Of a stretch of DNA of 64,000 bases, positions 52,173-60,968 are shown one piece after another. Positions within the stretch are counted from its first letter, which is position 1, and every line of letters begins with the position of its first letter. The DNA is taken from contig NZ_WMEF01000003.1 in NCBI RefSeq assembly GCF_009724685.1, positions 124,001 to 188,000 on the forward strand. The letters run 5' to 3'. Origin of the DNA: Lysinibacillus cavernae. Its GTDB lineage: Bacteria > Bacillota > Bacilli > Bacillales_A > Planococcaceae. The notes under the pieces are model-generated. The model searched no databases. It saw only the letters and a program-made list of their open reading frames with translations, and was not told the DNA's origin. Both the position numbers and the translations under genes were made by a program.

Positions 52173-53303
52173 CTACTTCCAAATAATACTTGCTGTCTGA
52201 AATGGGTCTAGCTTTAAATACTCCTTTGCCTCCATAGAGAAAATAGCCTTTTCTAAATTAGCTCCTGCAAAATTCGTATTCCTTACATTTGCCCCAATAA
52301 AGCTGGCCCCTCTTAAATTCGCAAGCTCGAAATTAGTACCTTCTAAATTTGCATCTGTAAAGCGGACTGGCAAATAGCCTGGTATGTCCCACTTTTGACG
52401 ATCGAGTAGACCACTCGCTCCTTGTACCTGTTGAAAATTTGCCCCTTGTAACTGACTATTGCTAAAATCTACCTCATGGATAGAGCTAAAACTCAAATCG
52501 GTATCTATGAGCTGACTATCGCGAAAATTGGCACCAATTAGCAGACAGTCACGCATATAACAGTTTGTTAAATTTGTTTTCTGGAAAAAGGCATAACGCA
52601 TATCTAACTCACCATAATGCCCATCAGCTAAATTTAAATGGCTAAATACCTCATATGGATATTCACCCTCTAATTTTTCTTCTAGCCATGCTTTTATTTC
52701 TTCATTATCCTTCGATGCGAAATCCTCGCTATACACTACCTCATTGATATCCATAAACTCACCTACACGTATTTCGACAGCCACATCCCGCTCCAGAGCT
52801 AAATATTCCGGACATCTTATAATGTCTGGTAGCGCATATCTAGCAAGGCTTAAGACATATTGATGAAAATGATGGGCATCCTGAAGCTTTATACGCTCTA
52901 TATCTGCTTGGGTAATGGCACCCATAAATGTTTTGCTATACAAACTTAACTCTTCGATATATTGCTCTAAAAAATGATGAGCCCAGCCAGCATCATACGT
53001 AGTTAAAAGGGGATGAAGATCAAAAAACCATTCATCATCTGTAGCTTCCACTAAATAGAGAGGATTCCTCTCCAGCAGCTCTGTGCGTAGCATGGAAAAT
53101 GTGATATGTGCAATCGACCCTTTCTGTTGAAGCAATTGCTGCTGTCCTAGCTGCTGACATACTGTTTGAAAGGATTTTCTAAATTCCTCGGCAAGCTTAT
53201 CTTTGGAGGCTTGGAAAAAATCCTCGAGCATCAAAAGATATTTTAACCTTCTTTTTTCTACTTCTGCGTCATAAAAATGCTGTAAAACTCCCTGTGTCTG
53301 CAT
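52173..53303 (-). CDS. Pentapeptide-repeat protein
   Basis: A 376-residue protein. About 1-240 is a helical N-part. About 240-370 is a right-handed pentapeptide helix visible as repeated A/N-(L/F)-x-x-(A/T): YAFFQKTNLTNCYMRDCLLI, ANFRDSQLIDTDLSF, DANLEGTNFELANLRGASF, and ANVRNTNFAGANLEKAIF. In type VI loci similar proteins act as effectors or adaptors beside VgrG. Here it lies directly before the DUF4280/spike part, after VgrG-1. ATG 53301-53303 with AAGGAG is used; a longer TTG start is weaker. Confidence 0.78.
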   Translation of the reverse strand: MQTQGVLQHFYDAEVEKRRLKYLLMLEDFFQASKDKLAEEFRKSFQTVCQQLGQQQLLQQKGSIAHITFSMLRTELLERNPLYLVEATDDEWFFDLHPLLTTYDAGWAHHFLEQYIEELSLYSKTFMGAITQADIERIKLQDAHHFHQYVLSLARYALPDIIRCPEYLALERDVAVEIRVGEFMDINEVVYSEDFASKDNEEIKAWLEEKLEGEYPYEVFSHLNLADGHYGELDMRYAFFQKTNLTNCYMRDCLLIGANFRDSQLIDTDLSFSSIHEVDFSNSQLQGANFQQVQGASGLLDRQKWDIPGYLPVRFTDANLEGTNFELANLRGASFIGANVRNTNFAGANLEKAIFSMEAKEYLKLDPFQTASIIWK

Positions 53304-53338
53304 ATAAGACTCCTTCCTTTTCTTTTGAGACAATCATG

Positions 53339-54763
53339 CTAATTTGCCTTTACTTCTTTCCCAAAAATTTGCACACTACCATTCATCGTTATTTTACTTT
53401 CTTTGCATTGTAAAGAAATTTCTTCCTCTGCAGACAACAGAATTTTCTTACTGGCATTAACTGAAATATCTGCCTCCGAGATGAGTTTAATGTCTTTTTT
53501 ACTAAATATTTCAATACCATTCGCTTCATTTAACCGAATAAAAATATCGCCATCTTGCGCAGTAATAACAACCTCAGTTGGACTCATTTTAATTTCTTTA
53601 CCGAAAGCTGTACGATAATATTTCGTTGAAGGGTCATCAAGCTTGTTAGTTGCCGATGTATTTAAGTTTTTTCGTATAGAACTGCTAGATATCCCTTCCT
53701 CCTCACGATGTGAAGGGAAATAAACATGAACAAAGTCATTGATTTCAGGCATACAGTACCAGCCACTATGTCCCTCTGCTGTATAGCCTGTAGCATATAG
53801 AAACCAATGCGCCTTGCCTTTATCCTGCTTATCATCAATAGCTAAATGCACCTTTATATGATCTTTTGCGACTTCTAGCACTTTTCCTTCAAGTGACAAA
53901 CCCGATATTGCATGGTTAAATAGTTCACTTTTATTCATGCCATTTTTCGTTGACAGCGTATAGCAATGTTTCAGCAATCCGTCCTTCATAGATGTAGCTG
54001 CTTCAAAAATATAAAGGGTTTGTTTATTAAAGGTGACATGATCTCCTATCTCCAGTACTTTATCGGTTTCCACCTCATAGTAGAGGAAATCATGCTCACC
54101 CATGCCTTCATTACCATTTTCTGTATACAACAGGTAGTCTGCTAGTTTTTTTCGGGTCGTATAATGATAATCTTCTAGTTTTCCTTTAGCTCTACCAGCA
54201 GGCACACCAAAATGAAACTTTGGCTTATCGAAGGTTACAGCAGGAACTAGTCCGGTATGAAAGCGAGAGGCAAGTCTCTTTAGAAATTGCCAATCCGTTT
54301 CAAAATATTGGAGGGTGAATTTTCCTAACTTTCCTCCTTTAGTAGCTTCATCTATAATATCTAGACCGGGATAAGAGGGTTTCATGATTTTAAAAAGAGA
54401 CGAGTAGGTCATTTCCTTATCCTGATAGGAACGATTGTTCTTTTTAATGTCTAACTGGTAGGTATTAGAGGCTGCCTCTACCTCAATATAATAAATGCCG
54501 CGAACGGAACTTACCTTGATATCCAAAATAACACCTTTAAAAAGTGGCGTAGGGACACCAAGTTGACTAAGCTGATTCACCTCAATGGCAGAGCGTACCT
54601 CGGTCAATTCTACATATGTATCTCTAGCCTCTTCAGGCACAATACCAGTAAAACGCAATGTAGCATGTTCGTTCATTTTTTTTACAAGGGTAAGATCTTG
54701 AATACTAATAAGCTCGAAAGGTTTAATTTGTATATTATGATAAGCTGTCACTACCCCACTCAT
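53339..54763 (-). CDS. VgrG/phage gpD-like spike protein, copy 1
   Basis: A 474-residue paralogue of the protein at 49398. N-part: LTLVKKMNEHATLRFTGIVP, then QYFETDWQFLKRLASRFHTG. OB-fold: YTAEGHSGWYCMPEINDFVH and FPSHREEEGISSSSIRKN. The tail is of beta-type strands (KMSPTEVVITAQDGDIFIR; DISVNASKKILLSAEEEI). Its start overlaps the stop of the upstream gene (ATGA). It is the core spike of the contractile-type apparatus, or one of two alternative spikes. Confidence 0.85.
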   Translation of the reverse strand: MSGVVTAYHNIQIKPFELISIQDLTLVKKMNEHATLRFTGIVPEEARDTYVELTEVRSAIEVNQLSQLGVPTPLFKGVILDIKVSSVRGIYYIEVEAASNTYQLDIKKNNRSYQDKEMTYSSLFKIMKPSYPGLDIIDEATKGGKLGKFTLQYFETDWQFLKRLASRFHTGLVPAVTFDKPKFHFGVPAGRAKGKLEDYHYTTRKKLADYLLYTENGNEGMGEHDFLYYEVETDKVLEIGDHVTFNKQTLYIFEAATSMKDGLLKHCYTLSTKNGMNKSELFNHAISGLSLEGKVLEVAKDHIKVHLAIDDKQDKGKAHWFLYATGYTAEGHSGWYCMPEINDFVHVYFPSHREEEGISSSSIRKNLNTSATNKLDDPSTKYYRTAFGKEIKMSPTEVVITAQDGDIFIRLNEANGIEIFSKKDIKLISEADISVNASKKILLSAEEEISLQCKESKITMNGSVQIFGKEVKAN

Positions 54764-55446
54764 AGCACTGCCCCTCCATTCCTTCTATTTGAAGCAAATT
54801 GTAAGGATTCCATCATAGCTCTCGCAATCGGACGCCAAGTTTCAAGATCGTCCTCCATACAATTAAAGGTTCCAATAAGTGCTAGTTCTTCAATAGAGAC
54901 GAAGAACATTAAATTAAAAATATCGCCATCAATAGCTGGTGTAATGATCTCTAAAAAGCCAATCGTCTTTTCGTCAATCGTCAGGACATCCGTGTCTAAC
55001 CAATCGGCTGAAGGCTGCGCTTGTTCAAGAATGTCAATCATATTTTCTTGAAATGCAGCGACTCCCTCCTCCACTAATCGATGTGGGGTCAGATTGAAGG
55101 CAAGATTAATCGTGGATGATTCATCTGTATAAATAAGATTCGGTCTACGCTCTGATGGATACTTTAAGGATGCTAATTCAGTAGACATCACGGAAAATAG
55201 ATTTGGCATACGAATCGACATTTTGCCATCCAATAATGATTGCCCAATCACTTCCACCTTCTCATCCTCAATTATTATGTAATCTCGATAAATATTTACT
55301 TTTTGTAGATCCTGTTCCTCCTGCTCAGAGGCTTGCTCTGGCTCCTGTTCTTTTTTTAACGCTGCTTCTTGCTGAGCTAACTCATGTTGCTCCTGCTCTC
55401 TCATTTCATTTCTAAGTGCAATAATCTTTTCATCTAAAAATTTCAT
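54760..55446 (-). CDS. Cluster protein with Mog1/DcrB-like domain (uncertain)
   Basis: A 228-residue protein: an N-terminal acidic coiled coil (about 5-45, Glu/Gln/Lys rich, ALKKEQEPEQASEQEEQDL) and a compact domain from about 55 on (YRDYIIIEDEKVEVIGQSLL; FLEIITPAIDGDIFNLMFFV; LATWxxIA-type ending). The pattern of a short hydrophobic sheet domain recalls DcrB/PsbP/Mog1-fold proteins found in type VI and related clusters, but I cannot be sure. ATG 55444-55446 follows GGAAGGTG; it is coupled to VgrG-1. Confidence 0.5.
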   Translation of the reverse strand: MKFLDEKIIALRNEMREQEQHELAQQEAALKKEQEPEQASEQEEQDLQKVNIYRDYIIIEDEKVEVIGQSLLDGKMSIRMPNLFSVMSTELASLKYPSERRPNLIYTDESSTINLAFNLTPHRLVEEGVAAFQENMIDILEQAQPSADWLDTDVLTIDEKTIGFLEIITPAIDGDIFNLMFFVSIEELALIGTFNCMEDDLETWRPIARAMMESLQFASNRRNGGAVL

Positions 55447-55494
55447 CCCACTCACCTTCCGTTTCTTAAACGTTGTTCACCAACTGAATTTTAA

Positions 55495-56268
55495 TTAATC
55501 GACTATCATTCGCTTTGATCGACCTGGACTATGTCCTACGTGACGACCACCACTCTTTGATTCAGATAAAATACGGTACAAATATTTATGAATTTGACTA
55601 TTGGAAAACGCTTGAAATTCTAACTCTAATCGATTGCAAATGTATATTTCAATGACATCTCGCTGTACCCGCTCCTGATTTAAACACTCGAAAGCAAAGG
55701 TAATATCATATACATTAGTTGGGCGATTTTTTAATAATTCCTTTGCGTAATACTGTAAAACTTTAGGGTGATACGTGCTATCTTGTATGCCTGCATACTG
55801 ACAGTGAAGATAATTCACTGTATTGTATTCCGTGGCAAAATCTAAAAAATCATTTGGCTCAGATCGCAGCCTTGCTCCAGTCTTTAATTTAAAGCGAGCT
55901 ATTTCTAATTCGTTTAGGGCAAGATTTAGAGACTCATCGAGAAAAATAGTAGCTGTAAAATCCGTGAAATCTAATCTATTCACTGCTTCAGCAAATTTTA
56001 TTTTGATAATGGTTTCTTGTCCTGTTGCCTCATATGGAAGTTCATAGCTGTTATGAAGCAAATAAAGTTGATTATTATGTTTAACGATTCCTTTTGTAAT
56101 ATGGATAATAGAATCCGCTATCGTAATATTGGCACCTGCGATAATACCATTTGAATAATCCTGGAAATATAAATCTAAAAATTCCCTTGGATAATCTCGC
56201 AAGTTCTCCAGCATTTCTCTTTTTAAAATTCTACCCTTTTGAAAATGTGGATATTGATTGGCAAACAT
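55495..56268 (-). CDS. Baseplate- or fibre-like cluster protein
   Basis: A 257-residue protein without signal or membrane segments. N-part: MFANQYPHFQKGRILKREML, then FLDLYFQDYSNGIIAGANI and IHITKGIVKHNNQLYLLHN, the outline of phage baseplate/tail proteins that start a beta-rich domain by FxxGxIL and GIIxGxxI. The C-part is helical (YAKELLKNRPTNVYDITFAF; VQRDVIEIYICNRLELEF) and ends in a basic Gly/Ser/His tail. I do not recognise a named family. It is tightly packed in the cluster. Confidence 0.5.
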   Translation of the reverse strand: MFANQYPHFQKGRILKREMLENLRDYPREFLDLYFQDYSNGIIAGANITIADSIIHITKGIVKHNNQLYLLHNSYELPYEATGQETIIKIKFAEAVNRLDFTDFTATIFLDESLNLALNELEIARFKLKTGARLRSEPNDFLDFATEYNTVNYLHCQYAGIQDSTYHPKVLQYYAKELLKNRPTNVYDITFAFECLNQERVQRDVIEIYICNRLELEFQAFSNSQIHKYLYRILSESKSGGRHVGHSPGRSKRMIVD

Positions 56269-56306
56269 CTGTCACTCACCTCTTTTATTTTTTGGCAGAT
56301 GCCTAC

Positions 56307-58955
56307 TTACTTTAATCCATCAAAGAAATCAAGCTCTGATAAATCTGTTTCAAAGGCAAAGAATTCCTTGCTACCAATTAGTAGCTGCTCCTCTTTTCTA
56401 GCTACCGGCACGACATGGAAGCCCCAATGATCCTCTCCTGCAAAGACAAAGAATTTAACCTCTCCATTAACGATTGAATCTGTTTCGTCCTGCGGAATTT
56501 TATTAGCATAGTTTGACGCGATATGCTCATATAGCACAGGGACAAAATTTTCTTGACGATTAATATAAGTATACTTATGGGCTGTTTGAGCATCGCTTCC
56601 CGTTAGGAAAAATTCAACCTCTGTGACGCCCCATGGACGCGAAATAGTTCCGTGAATTTGATTCAGTCTCTCTAGGCTACTAATAAGTAGCTTTTCCTGA
56701 CGATTATGTGTAAATGCACTAACCGTATACGGGACAATAGGTGCATCATTCGTTACTGCCGTTTCGATCATGCCAATCTTTTTCGCATTTAAGTAGCGCA
56801 ATGCGCCTCTTAAACAGGCGAGCTTTAATTCTGGCACTTTTCCAATATTTTCAGCCTTTTGTCTAAATTCAATGCTACGACCTGGCACAAATTCCTTTAA
56901 TGCCTCTCGAAAAGCGTCAATTCTACAGGATTGTCCTGTTAGCTTAATGATGGAATATTCGCCAAGCATGCCACTTTCATAAAAATCCTCTAAAAACTCA
57001 CGTACAATATCATAAATATCCGCTTTGATTAGGTGGTTAATTTCTTTAATATTGAAATAAACGTTTGGATAGTCATAGACATCTTTAAATTGGTGGTTTT
57101 CTACTAGCGATAAACACCAGCGATCTACCGTTGTAATATTCAAATCACTATCTTGCTGTAAATCGCTTTCTGAGTAAAAACGACTCCTAAGAATACCAGT
57201 TTTTCGGAAAAACTCCTTCTTCATTTCCTCTGCCATTTCCCATAAGAAATAATGATTATTACGAACTCTTAAATATTCATCACGCGTACGATTTTCATAT
57301 TCTTTAAAACGTGTAGGGATAATCGATTCAGCATCCTCAAAAGCCTTTTCAAATTGCTTGTAAACGGCTTCGACGCCATAATCATCAACATACCGATAAA
57401 TGTCTTTCCCTGGAATATCTATTAACGCATCGATGTCATAGGCATTTTTTCCACGACTATAATAATTCGCAAAGACAATTTTCATAAATTGAAAAATTCG
57501 ATAGGTAATATTATTACCACCAAAATTGGTATCCCCATTTTCATAGGTTGTATGAATATCAATTTTGTAGGAAATATGCCCGTCCTCTATTCGAAACTTA
57601 CAGGATGAGAGGTCTGTCGTTCCCCCTCCACAATCGATTACGAGAGCCTTGTATTCCTTGCCATCCATAAAGCTCTGATTCTCTATTTGATTGGCTATCG
57701 TATTATAGAGCACTGCCATTCCTTCATCGAGAGCGTGCTCAATTTCAATTTGATATTCAGGTAAAATAGCATGAAACATATTTAAGAATTGAGTTTTCAG
57801 CTTAACAGGGCTTGAAATATGCAAATGTTTGAAGCGACATTTAAATTGATGCTCAGCCATGCGAATGATATAAAGTAAAAATTCTCTTAGTATTTGACTG
57901 CGTGGGATAATCGCTGTATTCCCATTCGCATCCATTACTTCCTCCAATTTTTCATAATTACTCACCCAGCGTTTAATGCCTTGAAATTTAGTGGCTAACG
58001 ATGTATAACTATTTTTTTTCATAGCCTTCAAGGCTTCATAGCCGAAATGATAGTTTATATGATCGGCGTTCGAGCAATCTGCAACTGCAACCATTGTGGG
58101 CACAACTTCGATCCATTCGTTTTGGTGGAGTGGGTCTGGGAATTGAACAAAATTGATAGTATTGAGCGCAATTCTCTTGTTTAAAAGATCATGACTACAA
58201 GGTGATGGGACATAATCGCTATCCAAAAATACACCAGCTGTTGTATTAGTCGTCCCAAAATCAATGGCAAGAATGGCATTGGTTGTCTCTACTTGTTTCA
58301 TCTCTAAATCTGGTATCGGCACTTTGTAGTAATGTAGATTGGTTGGTGGGAGCGGCGTCTCCTGATAATATGTTTTATAGATGTACTCTGAATCTTGCTT
58401 TCGCAAAAAAATAAAGCTATAATTTTTATTTTTTGTCTCGCGTATTCCTAGCGCTTGATCTGCCACCAGGTAATAGCAATTTACTTTTTCATCGTCTTTT
58501 ACAATAGATAGAATGCCACATAATTCTAAATGCTCATTGACTAGCAGCACATTAGATTCGACAAGAAAACCACCTGTTTCAATGAGGTATTGATCTGGCT
58601 TCTCTATTTTCATGCCTTTATAGAGATTCATTTTGGCAGGTATTTTAATTTCACCATTATCAGAAAGTGGTGTTTTTAAATATTTTTGTAGCGCCTCTTC
58701 GACTCTTTCAAAGCCCCCATCTTGTTGCTCTTTAATCAAAAGATGTTCTTCAGCGCCTCGATAGCGTAAAATCTTTTCGATTAGTTCATCCCTTGTCAGC
58801 GTATTAATTAAGCCTGTTATGAGTTTTTCTTTATAACAAATATTTCTAAGCTGAAAAGTGGTCATCTCCATCAACTCTACACGTGTATAGGTCATATATT
58901 TCTTTTCTGTATAACGCTTATTCGCATAAAGCTTATATGAATATTTAGTTGTCAA
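56307..58955 (-). CDS. Hsp70/actin-fold ATPase of the secretion cluster
   Basis: An 882-residue protein. The N-terminal part (about 1-225) is unrelated and carries a SAP-like helix pair (TTFQLRNICYKEKLITGLIN). The central actin-fold ATPase has phosphate-1 ILAIDFGTTNTTAGVF, phosphate-2 ALVIDCGGGTTDLSSC and adenosine motif IIKLTGQSCRIDAFREAL. The C-terminus lacks the classical substrate-binding domain. It may chaperone assembly of the tail-like machine. It starts at TTG 58953-58955 with GGGAGGG upstream. Confidence 0.8.
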   Translation of the reverse strand: MTTKYSYKLYANKRYTEKKYMTYTRVELMEMTTFQLRNICYKEKLITGLINTLTRDELIEKILRYRGAEEHLLIKEQQDGGFERVEEALQKYLKTPLSDNGEIKIPAKMNLYKGMKIEKPDQYLIETGGFLVESNVLLVNEHLELCGILSIVKDDEKVNCYYLVADQALGIRETKNKNYSFIFLRKQDSEYIYKTYYQETPLPPTNLHYYKVPIPDLEMKQVETTNAILAIDFGTTNTTAGVFLDSDYVPSPCSHDLLNKRIALNTINFVQFPDPLHQNEWIEVVPTMVAVADCSNADHINYHFGYEALKAMKKNSYTSLATKFQGIKRWVSNYEKLEEVMDANGNTAIIPRSQILREFLLYIIRMAEHQFKCRFKHLHISSPVKLKTQFLNMFHAILPEYQIEIEHALDEGMAVLYNTIANQIENQSFMDGKEYKALVIDCGGGTTDLSSCKFRIEDGHISYKIDIHTTYENGDTNFGGNNITYRIFQFMKIVFANYYSRGKNAYDIDALIDIPGKDIYRYVDDYGVEAVYKQFEKAFEDAESIIPTRFKEYENRTRDEYLRVRNNHYFLWEMAEEMKKEFFRKTGILRSRFYSESDLQQDSDLNITTVDRWCLSLVENHQFKDVYDYPNVYFNIKEINHLIKADIYDIVREFLEDFYESGMLGEYSIIKLTGQSCRIDAFREALKEFVPGRSIEFRQKAENIGKVPELKLACLRGALRYLNAKKIGMIETAVTNDAPIVPYTVSAFTHNRQEKLLISSLERLNQIHGTISRPWGVTEVEFFLTGSDAQTAHKYTYINRQENFVPVLYEHIASNYANKIPQDETDSIVNGEVKFFVFAGEDHWGFHVVPVARKEEQLLIGSKEFFAFETDLSELDFFDGLK

Positions 58956-58974
58956 TTTATACCCTCCCCACTTT

Positions 58975-59664
58975 TTAATAAAGAGCTATTTGGTCTAGCT
59001 TCATGGTCTCTTCTACGTCAATAATGCCAAAATGATATTGCCAGTAAACTTCCATATGAAAGCCAACAGGTAGAAAAATTTCTTGGATTAGTTGCACTTT
59101 ATTGATCGTTTCTATTGTCTTTTTTTGATGAATGTAAAGCAGTAATTCATCCTTTTCCTCTGATTTCACATAAATAAAACAATTTTTAAATATATTTTTC
59201 AGCGTGTCCTTTATCAGATATAATGCCTCTCCAGTTTGATAGAGTCTAAGCATATTGAGCGCAATCATCTCTTGCTCTTTCTTTGAGAAAGACTGGATTT
59301 TGTCTCGAGCCAGTTTCCCAAAGACATTTGCTTCAATGTCTCTCAGCATAAAGCGAATATAATATTCCTTTTTATTCAAGCCGTGCATGCGATCAATTTC
59401 AGCTAAAAAGTGCAATGTAATGTCTAATAAAGCGTCTCTAAAGGCCTCATCAGTCGTATGATCTGGTTGAAAGAGGTCTTTAAAAATATGAAAGTAACGA
59501 TAATAGGGATTGACTTCCACATGTTGCTCTATTACCTGTGAATTTAATAGTTGTGGGCTGAGCTCCATATAGGGTGAATAGGTTTTGGCAAGGTGAAAGT
59601 AAGTATCCTTTGTTAAAAAGCCCTCTTCTTCGGCTTGGATAAGTAAATCCCAAATATAGTTCAT
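58975..59664 (-). CDS. Cluster protein of unknown function, 229 residues
   Basis: A mostly helical N-part (AEEEGFLTKDTYFHLAKTYS; RDALLDITLHFLAEIDRMHG) and a C-terminal VKSEEKDELLLYIHQKKTIE, then LPVGFHMEVYWQYHFGII. The last segment recalls phage tail protein I / TssG-like parts, but the match is weak. It overlaps the upstream gene (ATGA), so the two are coupled; the second ATG (59662-59664) is used rather than one 6 nt earlier. A structural baseplate role is inferred from context only. Confidence 0.5.
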   Translation of the reverse strand: MNYIWDLLIQAEEEGFLTKDTYFHLAKTYSPYMELSPQLLNSQVIEQHVEVNPYYRYFHIFKDLFQPDHTTDEAFRDALLDITLHFLAEIDRMHGLNKKEYYIRFMLRDIEANVFGKLARDKIQSFSKKEQEMIALNMLRLYQTGEALYLIKDTLKNIFKNCFIYVKSEEKDELLLYIHQKKTIETINKVQLIQEIFLPVGFHMEVYWQYHFGIIDVEETMKLDQIALY

Positions 59665-60932
59665 AACCATTTACCTACACATTTATATTCAGTGAAATGT
59701 CTTTGAACTTCAGCAAGGAGAAAGCTCAGGACATCATTTGTAATAAAATCTCGATCTTGTTTTGATAGAAATTGTAATAGCATCGTCTTCTTATGGCTGG
59801 CATCTTCTGTTACGTCTTTTAAAAATGGATGCACCAAATCATGATTATTTACATGCCCCTCCAAAATATCTATTCTCAAAAGCTCAAGATTGTCTGCTGC
59901 CTCAAAGGAGTTTATTAGTCGAATTATTTCTCCCTTTGTTGAAACATTGACATTATATTTACTAGAGAGCTTGTGCATAAAGTGCTCATTTCGCCGATTC
60001 GACACTAGTTCATAAGTTAATTTGCCTATTTGTTCTTTTTCTACTTTAGCAATTTTAAGTAGCTGCCATACGCCTGACTGATCCTGAGGTGAAACAATAG
60101 TTAATTCACTGTCTGAACGTTTTATATAGGTGATTGTCTCTTCTTCCGTCTCAACGAGATAACCATGTTGAGTGCCCGTTTTTCGTAACGATAAGACATG
60201 CTCATAATTAATTTTATCGATGGCTGGAAATGGAAAACCACTATTCTTAACCTCGTGCCGTTGAATATTCCAAAGTGGAACCATATGTAATCGTTTTTGC
60301 TGCTCATATTCCTCTAAATCAATCGTAACTTCGAAAACTTCTACATCCTCATGTAATGGGGGACAGCCTACAAGTATGACATCAAAGAACTTATTGACAA
60401 ATGGATGATTGATTGTTTTCCAAGGAAGACCATTTATTTGGAAAATTGAATAAAGGTCTTTAATTTTTTGCAAATAACGATTATTCCTAGTAAGACTTAG
60501 CTTTACTTCGACCAATCCTTGCGATGTAGCTAGATGACCATTGAAAATTCGTTGTTGTGCCAGTAAATGTTGAATTTCGATAGAATCACACGCTAAAAAT
60601 AATGTCATGAGCATTGCAGGTTCATTATTTTTAATGGCTTCAAGCAAATTCTCCATGTTTATGTTTGTATCTTCTAAATCTGTTGGACATATCGGAAACA
60701 AACAATCATGAATGGGATCAACCTCTTCTCGTGCGCTAAGCGTTGTGTAAATATCATATCTATTCTCATAATCATCGATTTCATTGAAAATACGTTCTTC
60801 AAGCTTGTTGTTCATGTCCTCTTGATAATCGATTAAATTTACAAAAACGCCACTTACAATATCCTTTAGTAATTGACGTTGCTCGAGATTTTCTATTTTT
60901 CGTAAACGTTCAAACATGAGTTCTTTTAACAA
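59661..60932 (-). CDS. Cluster protein of unknown function, 423 residues
   Basis: A soluble, acidic protein with no signal peptide: FERLRKIENLEQRQLLKDIV, then a repeat-free middle with FNGHLATSQGLVEVKLSLTR and NHPFVNKFFDVILVGCPPLH, and a C-terminal helical region LLQFLSKQDRDFITNDVLSF. No named domain was recognised. Length, position after the TPR protein and tight coupling to the next gene suggest a conserved structural part of the apparatus, perhaps of the baseplate. Confidence 0.5.
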   Translation of the reverse strand: MLKELMFERLRKIENLEQRQLLKDIVSGVFVNLIDYQEDMNNKLEERIFNEIDDYENRYDIYTTLSAREEVDPIHDCLFPICPTDLEDTNINMENLLEAIKNNEPAMLMTLFLACDSIEIQHLLAQQRIFNGHLATSQGLVEVKLSLTRNNRYLQKIKDLYSIFQINGLPWKTINHPFVNKFFDVILVGCPPLHEDVEVFEVTIDLEEYEQQKRLHMVPLWNIQRHEVKNSGFPFPAIDKINYEHVLSLRKTGTQHGYLVETEEETITYIKRSDSELTIVSPQDQSGVWQLLKIAKVEKEQIGKLTYELVSNRRNEHFMHKLSSKYNVNVSTKGEIIRLINSFEAADNLELLRIDILEGHVNNHDLVHPFLKDVTEDASHKKTMLLQFLSKQDRDFITNDVLSFLLAEVQRHFTEYKCVGKWL

Positions 60933-60968
60933 TTTACTTTCCTTCTTTCATGACTCAGAATTTGAATG

